Under the pieces are notes generated by a model that was given only the letters and a program-made list of their open reading frames with translations, was not told where the DNA came from and ran no database searches. A program made the position numbers and the translations under genes. Shown here piece after piece: positions 1 through 9,464 of a DNA stretch of 64,000 nucleotides; position 1 is the stretch's first letter; every line of letters begins with the position of its first letter. Where the stretch lies: NCBI RefSeq assembly GCF_030504985.1, contig NZ_JASERU010000016.1:29460-93459 (forward strand), written 5' to 3'. The stretch is from Fulvimonas sp. R45. Lineage in GTDB: Bacteria > Pseudomonadota > Gammaproteobacteria > Xanthomonadales > Rhodanobacteraceae.

Positions 1-185
1 GATTCCGTTGGGTTATTCCGTCGGAGCGGCCATGGCGGCCGCTCCGATGCATGCTTGAAGCGCGGGCATGCCCGGCCTCGGAAAGGGGAGCGCGACCAGC
101 CGGGGCGCGCCGGGACGCGACGCCGCAGGGGCTGCCTTGCGGTCGCCCGCATCGGGTGCCCGGGTGCTGGCGCCGCGCATCCGTG
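1..185. other. Non-coding left edge with perfect hairpin
   Basis: No convincing gene is seen downstream of rseP. Positions 21-31 and 37-47 form a perfect 11-bp inverted repeat (TCGGAGCGGCC, 5-base loop, GGCCGCTCCGA) without a clear T tract, so it is only a weak terminator candidate. A 55-codon leftward reading frame crosses the region but has no recognisable features. In related genomes bamA follows rseP, so it may begin just outside the window; that is inference from family gene order. Confidence 0.4.
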
Positions 186-1535
186 TCACGTGGGCAGGAC
201 GATGCGGTGGATGTCGTTGTAGAACGCCAGCCCCATCAGCGTGAACAGCAGCAGCAGGCCGACGTACTGGCCGGCGACCATGGCGCGCTCGCTGACCGGG
301 CTGCCCTTGACCAATTCGATAAGGTAATACAGCAGATGGCCCCCGTCCAAGAGCGGGATCGGCAGCAGATTCAGGATCGCCAGGCTCAGCGAGATCAGGC
401 CCAGGAACTCCAGGAAGCTGGACAGGCCGAGCTGCGCCGAGGCGTTGGCGACCTGGGCGATGCCGATCACGCCCGACAGGTTGCTGGTGGAGGCGCGCCC
501 GCTCAGCATCTTGCCGATCATGTTGAACACGCCGCTGGCGCGGTCCCAGCTCATCTGCAGCGAGGCGCCGAGCGCGCGCGCCGGGCCGAAGCGCTGCAGC
601 GCCTGCTCCGGCGGTTCGGCACCCACGCCGATGATCCAGCGCGGCGGTTGGCCATCCAGCGATTGCATGCGCGCGGTGACCTTGAAATCCAGCGGTTTGC
701 CGTCGCGCTGCACGCGGATGTCCAACAGCGGCGATTTCGCGGCGTCGTCGGCGATCTGCTTGCCGAAGTCCTCGAAGTCGGCGACCGGCCGGCCGTTCAC
801 GCTGAGCAGCCGGTCGCCACCGTGCAGGCCGGCCAGCGCGGCCGGTTCGCCCGGACGCACGGTGGCGGCGATCGCCGGCGCCGGCGCGGGGCGCAGGCCG
901 AGCTTTTCGAGGTACTGGCCGACGTCCTTGCCGGCGGGCAACTTGTCCAGCGGCAGCACCAGGGCGCGCTGGCCGCCGTCCGGGTCGCGCACGGTCAGCG
1001 GCAGCGGTTCGCGGCCGAGCAGGGCGTTGCCGATGACGTCCAGCGAGTCGCTCCAGGTCGCCACCGGCTGCCCGCCGACGCTGAGCAGGCGGTCGCCGGC
1101 ACGGATGCCGGCCTGGGCGGCCATGCTCTGCGGCGCGGCGCTGACGATGGGGGCGTAGTCGGTGCGGCCCAGCATGAACATCAGCCAGAACGCGGCCACG
1201 GTGAAGATCAGGTTGAAGCCGGGGCCGGCGACCACGATGGCGATGCGTTTCCACACCGTCTGGGCGGTGAATTCCTGCGCGCGCAATTCCGGCGGCACCT
1301 CGCCTTCGCGCGCGTCCAGCATCTTCACGTAGCCGCCCAGCGGCAGCGCGGCCACCTGGTATTCGCAGCCGTCGCGGCCGGTGCGCTTCCAGATCGCCTT
1401 GCCGAAGCCTACCGAGAAGCGCAGCACCTTGACGCCGCAGCGGCGCGCGACCCAGTAATGGCCGAATTCGTGAAAGGTCACCAGCACGCCGAGCGTGACC
1501 AGCAACCAGAACACCGAGCCGAAAAAGGGATTCAT
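186..1535 (-). CDS. rseP: RIP zinc metalloprotease RseP
   Basis: Site-2 intramembrane protease of the inner membrane. In the family it cleaves anti-sigma factor RseA to release sigma-E. The 449-residue protein carries the zinc motif HEFGH at residues 22-26 in the first membrane segment, two PDZ-like regions (about 105-290) and the second active-site motif LLDGG near residue 396, followed by the last membrane segments. Length is normal for the family. The frame can open one codon earlier with TTG, but ATG at 1535 gives the usual MNPFFG start. It is the last gene of the leftward dxr-cdsA-uppS block, 33 bases beyond dxr. Confidence 0.96.
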   Translation of the reverse strand: MNPFFGSVFWLLVTLGVLVTFHEFGHYWVARRCGVKVLRFSVGFGKAIWKRTGRDGCEYQVAALPLGGYVKMLDAREGEVPPELRAQEFTAQTVWKRIAIVVAGPGFNLIFTVAAFWLMFMLGRTDYAPIVSAAPQSMAAQAGIRAGDRLLSVGGQPVATWSDSLDVIGNALLGREPLPLTVRDPDGGQRALVLPLDKLPAGKDVGQYLEKLGLRPAPAPAIAATVRPGEPAALAGLHGGDRLLSVNGRPVADFEDFGKQIADDAAKSPLLDIRVQRDGKPLDFKVTARMQSLDGQPPRWIIGVGAEPPEQALQRFGPARALGASLQMSWDRASGVFNMIGKMLSGRASTSNLSGVIGIAQVANASAQLGLSSFLEFLGLISLSLAILNLLPIPLLDGGHLLYYLIELVKGSPVSERAMVAGQYVGLLLLFTLMGLAFYNDIHRIVLPT

Positions 1536-1568
1536 CAATAAGGACGCGTCAAGGGGAGCTCAAGCTTA

Positions 1569-2753
1569 TCAGCAAGCGTTGCGGAGAACCCGCCGGGCCG
1601 CCGCGCGCGCGGCGCGGTCGCGTTCCACCAGGGTCGGGATATCGACCACGCGCCGGGCCGGCAGTTCCGTCAATACCGCCTCCACCACGTCGGCGATGGA
1701 CAGGAACGGCAGTGCGCCGGCCAGGAAGGCTTCCACCGCCACCTCGTTCGCCGCGTTCAGGACCGCCGGCGCGTCGCCGCCCTCGCGCAGCGCCTGGAAG
1801 GCCAGGGCGAGGCAGCGGAAGGTGGCCAGGTCCGGCGACTCGAAGGCCAGCGGGCCGGCGGCGGCCAGGTCCAGCGGCGGCACGCCGGCCTCGACCCGCC
1901 CGGGCCAGGCCAGCGCGTGGGCCAGCGCGGTGCGCATGTCGGGGTTGCCGAGCTGGGCCAGCACCGAGCCGTCCACGTATTCCACCAGCGAGTGCACCAG
2001 GCTCTGCGGGTGCACCAGCACCTCGATGGCCTCCGGCGCGGCGCCGAACAGGTGGTGCGCCTCGATCACCTCCAGGCCCTTGTTCATCAGGGTGGCCGAG
2101 TCGACCGAGATCTTGCGGCCCATCGACCACTTCGGGTGGCGGCAGGCCTGGTCCGGCGTCACCTCGGCCAGCTCGGCGCGGCTGCGGCCTCGGAACGGGC
2201 CGCCGGAGGCGGTGAGGATCAGCCGGCGCACGCCGCTCTGCGCCAGCCCGGGCCGGCCGCCGGGCAGGCACTGGAAGATCGCGTTGTGTTCCGAGTCCAC
2301 CGGGATCAACTCGCCGCCGCCGGCGCGCAGCGCCTCCAGCAGCAGCGGGCCGGCCATCACGATGGATTCCTTGTTTGCCAGCAACAGGCGCTTGCCGGCG
2401 CGGGCGGCGGCGAGCGAGGAATCGAGCCCGGCGGCGCCGACGATGGCGGCCACCACGGTGTCGCACAGCGGGCCGGCCGCGGCTGCGGCGATCGCGTCCA
2501 TGCCGGCGGCGACCTCGCAGCGCACGCCGGCAGCGGCGAGACGGCGGGCCAGTTCACCTTCCAGCGCCGGGTCGGCGATCACCGCCAGCCGTGGCCGGTG
2601 CGTGGCGCACAGCGCGGCCAGCGCTTCCGCGTTGCGGTGCGCGGTAAGCACCGTGGCGCGGAAGCGGTCGGGGTGCCGCGCCACCACGTCCAGCGTGCTG
2701 CCGCCGATCGAGCCGGTGGCGCCGAGCACGGCGATCTGGCGGGGCGCGACCAA
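1569..2753 (-). CDS. dxr: 1-deoxy-D-xylulose 5-phosphate reductoisomerase
   Basis: Cytoplasmic enzyme converting DXP to 2-C-methyl-D-erythritol 4-phosphate with NADPH, the committed step of the MEP isoprenoid pathway. The NADPH-binding GATGSIG lies at residues 11-17, LANKES near 126-131, the metal and substrate motif [10 protein letters not shown] at 151-160, and [14 protein letters not shown] near 223-236. At 394 aa it is full length. The start appears to be TTG at 2753: no ATG or GTG lies between the cdsA stop and the nucleotide-binding loop, and TTG gives the usual short N-terminal lead. It sits 4 bases after cdsA, so translation is probably coupled. Confidence 0.96.
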   Translation of the reverse strand: MVAPRQIAVLGATGSIGGSTLDVVARHPDRFRATVLTAHRNAEALAALCATHRPRLAVIADPALEGELARRLAAAGVRCEVAAGMDAIAAAAAGPLCDTVVAAIVGAAGLDSSLAAARAGKRLLLANKESIVMAGPLLLEALRAGGGELIPVDSEHNAIFQCLPGGRPGLAQSGVRRLILTASGGPFRGRSRAELAEVTPDQACRHPKWSMGRKISVDSATLMNKGLEVIEAHHLFGAAPEAIEVLVHPQSLVHSLVEYVDGSVLAQLGNPDMRTALAHALAWPGRVEAGVPPLDLAAAGPLAFESPDLATFRCLALAFQALREGGDAPAVLNAANEVAVEAFLAGALPFLSIADVVEAVLTELPARRVVDIPTLVERDRAARAAARRVLRNAC

Positions 2754-2757
2754 GGCC

Positions 2758-3579
2758 TTACAGTCCCAGCAGCAGCTTGCCGAGGGCGAACACCGGCAGC
2801 GCGGCGAACACGCTGTCCAGGCGGTCGAGCAGGCCGCCGTGGCCGGGGAACAGGGCGCCGGAATCCTTCACCTGGGCATGGCGCTTCATCAGGCTTTCCA
2901 GCAGGTCGCCGACGATGGAGGCGGCCACCATCACCGGCGCCAGCACAGCCAGGCCGAGCAGTTGCAGACCGCGTGCATCGAGCATCCAGCCGCCGGCCAG
3001 CAGCACTAGGGTGCCGGCGACCAGCGCGCCCCAGGCGCCGGCCCAGGTCTTGCCGGGGCTGATCCGCGGTGCCAGCTTGCGCCGGCCGAACCGGCGGCCG
3101 CTGAAATAGGCGCCGATGTCGGCGGCCCACACCACCAGCAGCGCCAGCAGGGTCCAGGCGTGGGCGTGCGGGCGGATCTCGTCGTGCACCTGCACCAGCG
3201 CCACCCAGGCCGGCACGATCACGAAGGCGCCGGCCAGCAGCTTCAGGTTGCGGTTCTCGGCGGTGGGCGCGGCGCCGTAGGCGAAGTGGCGCAGCCACAC
3301 GCAGGCCAGCACCCACCACGCCGCGCCCGCCACCAGCAGCAGCGACCACAGCGCCTGGCTGCGCAGGTACCAGAGCAGGGCGAACAGCAGCGCCTGCACG
3401 GCCAGCAGCGCGCCGCGCGGAGCGGGCGACTGCAGACCCGCCAGCCGGGTCCATTCCCAGCCCGCGGCGAGGAAGGCCAGCGCCGCGATCAGCGCGAACG
3501 CCGGGTTCGGCGGCAGCAGCACGATCAGTACGGCCAGCGGCGCGAGGATGACGGCGGTGACGATGCGCTGGATCAGCAT
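2758..3579 (-). CDS. cdsA: Phosphatidate cytidylyltransferase (CDP-diglyceride synthase)
   Basis: Inner-membrane enzyme making CDP-diacylglycerol from phosphatidate and CTP, feeding phosphatidylethanolamine and phosphatidylglycerol synthesis. The 273-residue protein is almost entirely hydrophobic with several membrane segments. It ends with the family signature: S-x-M-K-R, K-D-S-G and P-G-H-G-G at roughly residues 217-240. The ATG overlaps the uppS stop region by 7 bases, typical of a tight uppS-cdsA-dxr operon. The product uses membrane phosphatidate, while its neighbours make isoprenoid carriers. Confidence 0.95.
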   Translation of the reverse strand: MLIQRIVTAVILAPLAVLIVLLPPNPAFALIAALAFLAAGWEWTRLAGLQSPAPRGALLAVQALLFALLWYLRSQALWSLLLVAGAAWWVLACVWLRHFAYGAAPTAENRNLKLLAGAFVIVPAWVALVQVHDEIRPHAHAWTLLALLVVWAADIGAYFSGRRFGRRKLAPRISPGKTWAGAWGALVAGTLVLLAGGWMLDARGLQLLGLAVLAPVMVAASIVGDLLESLMKRHAQVKDSGALFPGHGGLLDRLDSVFAALPVFALGKLLLGL

Positions 3580-4328
3580 GCGGAATCCTGGGTGGGGCGC
3601 GCCCGGGCGACCTGCTCGCCGGTACGGCCGAAGCGGCGTTCGCGGCTAGCATAGTCGTCGATGGCGCGCTGCAGGCAGGCTTGGTCGAAATCCGGCCACA
3701 ACGTGTCGGTGAAGTGCAGCTCGGCGTAGGCTGCCTGCCAGAGCAGGAAGTTGCTGATCCGGCACTCGCCGCCGGTGCGGATGAACAGGTCCAGCGGCGG
3801 CAGCTCGGCCAGGCTCGTCCAGCGGCCCAGCGTGGCCTCGTCGATGTCCTCGGCGCGCAATTCGCCGCGTCCCACCGCGGCGGCCGCGCGGCGTGCGGCC
3901 TGCACGATGTCCCAGCGGCCGCCGTAGTTCACCGCCACGTTCATGTGCAGCCTGTCGTTGCCCGCGGTGCGCGCCATCGCGGCGTGCATGCGCTTGCGCA
4001 GCGGCGCGTCGAAGGCGGCCAGGTCGCCGATGAAGCGCAGCCGCACGCCCTGCTGCAGCAGTTCGTCCACTTCCTTGTCCAGCGCGCGCACGAACAGCTC
4101 CATCAGCGCACCCACCTCGTCCTGCGGGCGCCGCCAGTTCTCGCTGGAGAAGGCGAACAGGGTAAGCGCCTCCACGCCCTGGCGCAGGCAGCCTTCCACC
4201 ACCTCGCGCACGGCCTTGCGGCCGGCGTTGTGGCCGAAGCTGCGTGGGCGGTGGCGGGCCTTGGCCCAGCGCCCGTTGCCGTCCATCACGATGGCGATGT
4301 GGCGGGGGATGGCGGGGGTGGAAGTCAT
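3573..4328 (-). CDS. uppS: Undecaprenyl diphosphate synthase
   Basis: Cis-prenyltransferase condensing isopentenyl diphosphate onto farnesyl diphosphate to give the C55 carrier lipid for peptidoglycan and O-antigen. The 251-residue protein has the catalytic MDGNGRWA block (Asp16), the helix with SFGHNAG, and the C-terminal RTGGE-x-RISNFLLWQ block that binds diphosphate and IPP. Length fits the family. It starts with ATG at 4328; the gap to frr holds two repeat hairpins. It is co-oriented and overlapping with cdsA. Confidence 0.96.
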   Translation of the reverse strand: MTSTPAIPRHIAIVMDGNGRWAKARHRPRSFGHNAGRKAVREVVEGCLRQGVEALTLFAFSSENWRRPQDEVGALMELFVRALDKEVDELLQQGVRLRFIGDLAAFDAPLRKRMHAAMARTAGNDRLHMNVAVNYGGRWDIVQAARRAAAAVGRGELRAEDIDEATLGRWTSLAELPPLDLFIRTGGECRISNFLLWQAAYAELHFTDTLWPDFDQACLQRAIDDYASRERRFGRTGEQVARARPTQDSAC

Positions 4329-4345
4329 GGCGCGATTCGAGGTGA

Positions 4346-4490
4346 CCCTTCTCCCCGTCGGGGAGAAGGTGCCCCGAAGGGGCGGATGAGGGGCAGACGC
4401 TCGCCCTGGCGCTCGTCGAGGCGGGCTTTGTTGCCGGATTGTCGCAAGGTTGCCCCCTCTCCCTTTGCCCTCTCCCCGCGGGGAGAGGGG
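4346..4490. repeat. Pair of G/C-rich intergenic hairpins
   Basis: Between uppS and frr lie two strong palindromes: CCTTCTCCCC at 4347-4356 with GGGGAGAAGG at 4360-4369, and CCCTCTCCCC at 4468-4477 with GGGGAGAGGG at 4480-4489. They resemble the CCCTCCCC/GGGGAGGG pair before parC at 30357-30380. No T tract follows, so they look like dispersed intergenic repeats rather than simple terminators. The 100 bases between them show no gene. Confidence 0.6.
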
Positions 4491-4566
4491 AACGCGTGGC
4501 GCCGGGCGGGTTCGTATCCGCGTGCGTGGATGTCGACCGCACGTTCCGGTTTTGCTGCGGCCTTTG

Positions 4567-5124
4567 TCAAAGGGCCATCAGTTCGTCTTCCTTCGCCTTC
4601 ACCACCGCGTCGACGTCCTTCACGAAGCGGTCGGTGAGCTTCTGGATCTCGTCGTCCGCGCGGCGCTCCTCGTCCTCGGTGATCTGCTTGTCCTTGAGCA
4701 GGTCCTTGACCTTCTGCATGGCGTCGCGGCGCACGTTGCGGATGGCGATCTTGGCATTCTCGCCCTCGTGCGCCACGTGCCTGGCCAGCTCGCGGCGGCG
4801 TTCCTCGGTGAGCGGCGGCATGTTGAGGCGGATCACGGTGCCGGCGGTGGTCGGCGTGATGCCGATGTCCGAGGCCAGCAGCGCCTTCTCGACCGGGCCC
4901 ACCAGGGTCTTGTCGAACGGGGTGATCAGGATCGAGCGGGCGTCGCCCAGCGAGATCGAGGCGACCTGGTTGAGCGGCATCTCCGAGCCGTAGGCGGGCA
5001 CGCGGATGGCGTCCACCAGCGCGGTGCTGGCGCGGCCGGTGCGCAGGCGGGTCAGCTCGTGCTTGAGCGCGTCGATGCTCTTGCCCATGCGGGTCTGGGC
5101 ATCGGTCTTGATGTCGTTGAGCAT
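4567..5124 (-). CDS. frr: Ribosome recycling factor
   Basis: Splits the post-termination ribosome together with EF-G. The 185-residue protein shows the classic N-terminal TDAQTRMGKSIDAL helix, the RTGRAST stretch and the VRIP-like IRVPAYGSEMPLNQVASI domain, then the long C-terminal helices ending KAKEDELMAL. Length matches the family exactly. It follows pyrH with a 76-base gap, the widespread pyrH-frr pairing. Confidence 0.97.
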   Translation of the reverse strand: MLNDIKTDAQTRMGKSIDALKHELTRLRTGRASTALVDAIRVPAYGSEMPLNQVASISLGDARSILITPFDKTLVGPVEKALLASDIGITPTTAGTVIRLNMPPLTEERRRELARHVAHEGENAKIAIRNVRRDAMQKVKDLLKDKQITEDEERRADDEIQKLTDRFVKDVDAVVKAKEDELMAL

Positions 5125-5200
5125 GGAGGTGATCCGTGTCGCGTGAAGCGGTCGAGTATAGCAGCGGGGGCGGGGCGTTGCGGCCCGGCGCGGGCGGTGC

Positions 5201-5923
5201 CTAGCCGGCGTCGACCAGGGTGCCCACGGCCTCGCCGCGCAGGATGCGCATGAGGTTGCCCGGCACGGTCATGTCGTAGATGCGCATCGGCATGCGGTCG
5301 TCGCGGCACAGCGCGATGGCGGCGGTGTCCATCACCGCCAGCTTGCGCTCGATCACCTCGTCGTAGGTGAGGCGGTCATAGCGTTGCGCGTCGGCGTGCT
5401 TGGCGGGGTCGGCGGTGTAGACGCCGTCCACCTTGGTGGCCTTCAGCAGCAGGTCGGCGCCGATCTCCACCGCGCGCAGCGCGGCGGCCGAGTCGGTGGT
5501 GAAGAACGGGTTGCCGATGCCGGCGGCGAACAGCACGATGCGGCCCTTCTCGATGTGGCGGATGGCGCGGCGGCGGATGAAGTCCTCGGCCACGTCGTGG
5601 ATCTGGATCGCGCTCATCACCCGGGCGAAGCCGCCGCGCTTCTCGATCGCGTCCTGCATCGCCAGCGCGTTCATCACCGTGGCGAGCATGCCCATGTGGT
5701 CGCCGGTGACGCGGTCCATGCCGGCGGCGGCCAGGCCGGCGCCGCGGAAGATGTTGCCGCCGCCGATCACCACGCCGACCTGCACGCCGGCCTTCTGCGC
5801 CTCGATGATCTCGTCGGCCAGCCGGCCGATCACCTTCGGGTCGATGCCGTAGTCGGCCTCGCCCATCAGCGCTTCACCGGAGAGCTTGAGCAGGATGCGG
5901 CGGTACGTGGGCTGGTCGCTCAT
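5201..5923 (-). CDS. pyrH: UMP kinase
   Basis: Phosphorylates UMP to UDP with ATP in pyrimidine nucleotide synthesis. It belongs to the amino-acid kinase family and is a hexamer in the cytoplasm. The 240-residue sequence has KLSGEALMG near residue 12, [10 protein letters not shown] near 55-64, the [15 protein letters not shown] helix that contacts nucleotide, and [27 protein letters not shown]. Length is normal. The gene is separated from tsf upstream by a strong terminator and tandem repeats, so pyrH-frr probably has its own promoter in 5924-6040. Confidence 0.97.
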   Translation of the reverse strand: MSDQPTYRRILLKLSGEALMGEADYGIDPKVIGRLADEIIEAQKAGVQVGVVIGGGNIFRGAGLAAAGMDRVTGDHMGMLATVMNALAMQDAIEKRGGFARVMSAIQIHDVAEDFIRRRAIRHIEKGRIVLFAAGIGNPFFTTDSAAALRAVEIGADLLLKATKVDGVYTADPAKHADAQRYDRLTYDEVIERKLAVMDTAAIALCRDDRMPMRIYDMTVPGNLMRILRGEAVGTLVDAG

Positions 5924-6043
5924 GAGGTCTCCGGATTGTGGGTGTAAACCTGCGCATTATAACGGCGCGAGGGTGGGGCGCGACGCGTCGAGGCCGTGTG
6001 ATTCATGCACGATGCGGCTTGGCGGCGCGCGTCGCGTCCGCAG

Positions 6044-6079
6044 AAAAAACGAAGGCCGCGATCGCTCGCGGCCTTCGTT
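6044..6079 (-). terminator. Rho-independent terminator of the rpsB-tsf transcript
   Basis: Read on the minus strand, a perfect 14-bp stem (arms 6066-6079 and 6048-6061, AACGAAGGCCGCGA type) with a 4-base TCGC loop is followed directly by a run of six T (6049 down to 6044). It lies about 175 bases beyond the tsf stop, after the tandem repeat block, and 120 bases before pyrH. Confidence 0.88.
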
Positions 6080-6099
6080 CGAAGCGTGTTTTTAGTGAA

Positions 6100-6255
6100 G
6101 AGTCCGGCCATGGATGGCCGGTTTCACGGTCAGGGACGAACCATTTCGTCGAGGAGTCCGGCCATGGATGGCCGGTTTTCACGGTCAGGGACGAACCATG
6201 TTGTCGAGGTGTCCGGCCACGGATGGCCGGTTCCATGGTCAGGGACGGGCCATCA
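6100..6255. repeat. 54-bp tandem repeat, three copies
   Basis: Three direct copies start at 6100, 6154 and 6209 (period 54, then 55 bases). Each contains the palindrome CCGGCCATGGATGGCCGG (third copy CCACGG variant) followed by a conserved tail with TCAGGGACG and CCAT. The third copy runs into the tsf stop codon at 6253-6255. The block is non-coding and sits between tsf and its terminator. Confidence 0.85.
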
Positions 6256-7134
6256 AGCCAGGCCGGCCTGCTTCATGACCTCGGCGTGGAAATCCTCTTC
6301 CACCTTCTCGATGCCCTCGCCCACGGCCAGGCGGGCCACCGCCACCACATCCGCGCCTTCCTTCTTCAGCGCGTCGCCCACGGTGACGTTGGTGTCCAGC
6401 ACGTAGGGCTGGCCGACCAGGGTGACCTCGGAGACGATCTTGTTGATCTTGCCCGAGACGATCTTGTCCAGGATGTCGGCCGGCTTGCTCTTTTCCTTGT
6501 CCGACATCGCGGCCAGCGCGATGTCCTTTTCCTTGGCGATGAAGTCGGCGGGGACGTCCTCGGCCTTCACGTACTGCGGGTTCATCGCCGCCACGTGCAT
6601 CGCCACGCCCTTGGCCAGCTCCTCGGAACCACCCTTGAGCGCCACCAGCACGCCGATGCGGCCGCCGTGGATGTAGCTGCCGATCACGCCGTCGGTCTCC
6701 ACGCGCGCCATGCGGCGCACCTGGATGTTCTCGCCGATGGTGGCGACCAGGGCCTTGGCGGCTTCCTCGACGCTGCCGGCGCCCGGGTAGGCGGCGGTCT
6801 TCAGCGCATCGACGTCGGCGGCGCCGGACTTCAGCGCGACATCGGCGACGGCATCGCTGAACTTCACGAAGTCGGGGTTCTTGGTGACGAAGTCGGTCTC
6901 GCAGTTCACCTCGACCAGCACGGCCTTGCCGTCCTTCTGCGCGGCGACGATGCGGCCCTCGGCGGCGACGCGGCCGGCCTTCTTGTCGGCCTTGGCCAGG
7001 CCCGACTTGCGCAGCCACTCCATCGCGGCTTCGATGTCGCCGTTGTTCTCGACCAGCGCCTTCTTGCATTCCATCATGCCGGCGCCGGAACGCTCGCGCA
7101 GTTCCTTGACCAGTTGTGCGGAAATAGTGCTCAT
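6253..7134 (-). CDS. tsf: Elongation factor Ts
   Basis: Guanine-nucleotide exchange factor for EF-Tu. The 293-residue protein opens with the UBA-like domain and the exchange motif [12 protein letters not shown] at about residues 17-28 (a variant of the usual TGAGxMDCKKAL). The core follows, with [11 protein letters not shown] near 80-90 and a C-terminal region ending [14 protein letters not shown]. It lies 58 bases downstream of rpsB, the standard rpsB-tsf operon. The stop codon falls within the last tandem repeat copy. Confidence 0.97.
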   Translation of the reverse strand: MSTISAQLVKELRERSGAGMMECKKALVENNGDIEAAMEWLRKSGLAKADKKAGRVAAEGRIVAAQKDGKAVLVEVNCETDFVTKNPDFVKFSDAVADVALKSGAADVDALKTAAYPGAGSVEEAAKALVATIGENIQVRRMARVETDGVIGSYIHGGRIGVLVALKGGSEELAKGVAMHVAAMNPQYVKAEDVPADFIAKEKDIALAAMSDKEKSKPADILDKIVSGKINKIVSEVTLVGQPYVLDTNVTVGDALKKEGADVVAVARLAVGEGIEKVEEDFHAEVMKQAGLA

Positions 7135-7192
7135 CAGGTTTCCTCGATGCTTGGTGCGCGGCGGCGCCAGGGCGCCGCCGCGGCGGGATCAC

Positions 7193-8050
<858 letters not shown>

Positions 8051-8121
8051 GGTGGTATTCCTGATTGTTGGGCCGGTGAAACGGCCCGGGGGTTGGGACC
8101 TCCACGCATCCCCGGCCTCGA

Positions 8122-8155
8122 CCGCGGCAGGCCCGTTCGGAATGGGCGGCCGCGG
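8122..8155 (-). promoter_or_regulatory. Leader hairpin of rpsB, candidate S2 autoregulatory element
   Basis: In the rpsB leader, arms CCGCGGC (8122-8128) and GCCGCGG (8149-8155) enclose a further short stem. The rpsB leaders of other proteobacteria are bound by S2 for feedback; position and structure are compatible, but the exact conserved bases were not verified. Confidence 0.35.
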
Positions 8156-8193
8156 CACCCCGAGAACGGTGCCGATGCGTGTGTGGCGTTGGT

Positions 8194-8223
8194 TTGGGTG
8201 TTGTACCGCGGGGCGGTTACAAT
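8194..8223 (+). promoter_or_regulatory. Probable sigma-70 promoter of map
   Basis: TTGGGT at 8194-8199 and TACAAT at 8218-8223 are separated by 18 bases and point right, giving map a leader of about 130 bases. The -10 box is near consensus and the -35 is weak. Confidence 0.45.
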
Positions 8224-8285
8224 TCCCGTTCGTTTTGCGCCGCGCTGGCGTGAAATGCGCCGTTGGCGGCCTGCAGAACCGGGCA

Positions 8286-8315
8286 ATTGTAGCCGGTGCG
8301 CCGGTGGCACGGCAA
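8286..8315 (-). promoter_or_regulatory. Probable sigma-70 promoter of rpsB-tsf
   Basis: On the minus strand TTGCCG (8315-8310) and TACAAT (8291-8286) are 18 bases apart. Transcription would start near 8278 and read toward rpsB. This promoter lies beyond the map promoter, so the two face each other. Confidence 0.5.
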
Positions 8316-8358
8316 GCTACTGGAATCCGGGCAGTTTTGCCGCCACATAGACGAGATC

Positions 8359-9123
8359 ATGGCGATCACCCTGAAAACCCCCGCAGACCTCGAAGGCATG
8401 CGCGTTGCCGGCCAGCTGGCGGCCGAGGTGCTGGCGATGCTCAAGGAGCACGTCAGGCCCGGCGTCACCACCGAGGACCTGGACCGCCTGGCCTACGAGC
8501 ACATCGTCAACGTGCAGAAGGCGATCCCCGCCAACGTGGGCTACCACGGCTTCCCGAAGACGCTGTGCACCTCGGTCAACCACGTGATCTGCCACGGCAT
8601 CCCCAGCCCCGGCAAGGTGTTGAAGGACGGCGACATCGTCAACCTCGACGTCACGGTGATCAAGGACGGCTGGCACGGCGACACCAGCCGCATGTACTTC
8701 GTGGGCACGCCCTCGGTGCTGGCGAAAAGGCTGGTGGAGACCACCTTTGATGCGATGATGCAGGGCATCCGGGCGGTGCGCCCGGGCGCCACCCTGGGCG
8801 ACGTCGGCCACGCCATCCAGAAGCACGCCGAGGCGGCGGGCTTCAGCGTGGTGCGCGAGTACTGCGGCCACGGCATCGGCAAGGTCTACCACGACGAGCC
8901 ACAGGTGCTGCACTACGGCCGGCCCGGCACCGGCATCGAGCTGAAGCAGGGCATGACCTTCACCGTCGAGCCGATGATCAACGCCGGCAAGCCGCAGACC
9001 CGCCAGCTGCCCGACGGCTGGACGGTGGTCACCAAAGACCACTCGCTGTCGGCGCAGTGGGAACACACCATCGCGGTCACCGCCGACGGCTTCGAGATCC
9101 TTACGCCCTGGCCGGACGCCTGA
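8359..9123 (+). CDS. map: Methionine aminopeptidase, type I
   Basis: Removes the initiator methionine from nascent proteins; a two-metal enzyme. The 254-residue protein carries the five metal ligands of the pita-bread fold: Asp in VNLDVTV, Asp in GDTSRM, His in CGHGIG, Glu in FTVEPM and Glu in QWEHTI. ATG at 8359 gives the normal short N-terminus (MAITLKTPADLEGMRVAG). It is divergent from rpsB, as in many bacteria. Confidence 0.97.
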   Translation: MAITLKTPADLEGMRVAGQLAAEVLAMLKEHVRPGVTTEDLDRLAYEHIVNVQKAIPANVGYHGFPKTLCTSVNHVICHGIPSPGKVLKDGDIVNLDVTVIKDGWHGDTSRMYFVGTPSVLAKRLVETTFDAMMQGIRAVRPGATLGDVGHAIQKHAEAAGFSVVREYCGHGIGKVYHDEPQVLHYGRPGTGIELKQGMTFTVEPMINAGKPQTRQLPDGWTVVTKDHSLSAQWEHTIAVTADGFEILTPWPDA

Positions 9124-9151
9124 GCGGGCGCCCGGTCCGGCGAGGCGACGC

Positions 9152-9433
9152 ATGAGCATCCTGCTGCCCGTGTCGGTGGCGCTGATCGCGCTGTGCATCC
9201 TGTGGCTGCCGACGTACTCCGTGGCGCTGATGCTGCGCGGCATGGGCGCGCCGCGCCCGTTCGCCGGGCTGAAGGTGGTCCTGGCGCTGCAACTGGCGGG
9301 CAGCGTGGGCCTGGTCCTGCTGGCCGGCGCCCTGGGGTTGCGCAACCCGGCCGGCTACACGCTGGCGATCCTGCTGGTCGCCAGCATGGCGGGCGCGGTG
9401 TTCGTCTGGCGCCGGGGACGCGCCGGTATTTGA
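9152..9433 (+). CDS. Small integral membrane protein, unknown function
   Basis: A 93-residue protein with three hydrophobic stretches (about residues 3-28, 42-62 and 66-85) and an Arg-rich C-terminus. No family is recognised. It lies 28 bases after map and 31 before glnD in the same direction, so it is probably co-transcribed. ATG at 9152 overlaps no other gene. Confidence 0.7.
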   Translation: MSILLPVSVALIALCILWLPTYSVALMLRGMGAPRPFAGLKVVLALQLAGSVGLVLLAGALGLRNPAGYTLAILLVASMAGAVFVWRRGRAGI

Positions 9434-9464
9434 TGGTGGCGGCCCGCGTGCTGTACTGGGCGCC

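Noticed and set aside
6100..6255. CRISPR-like array
   Set aside because: Three copies abut without unique spacers; this is a plain tandem repeat.
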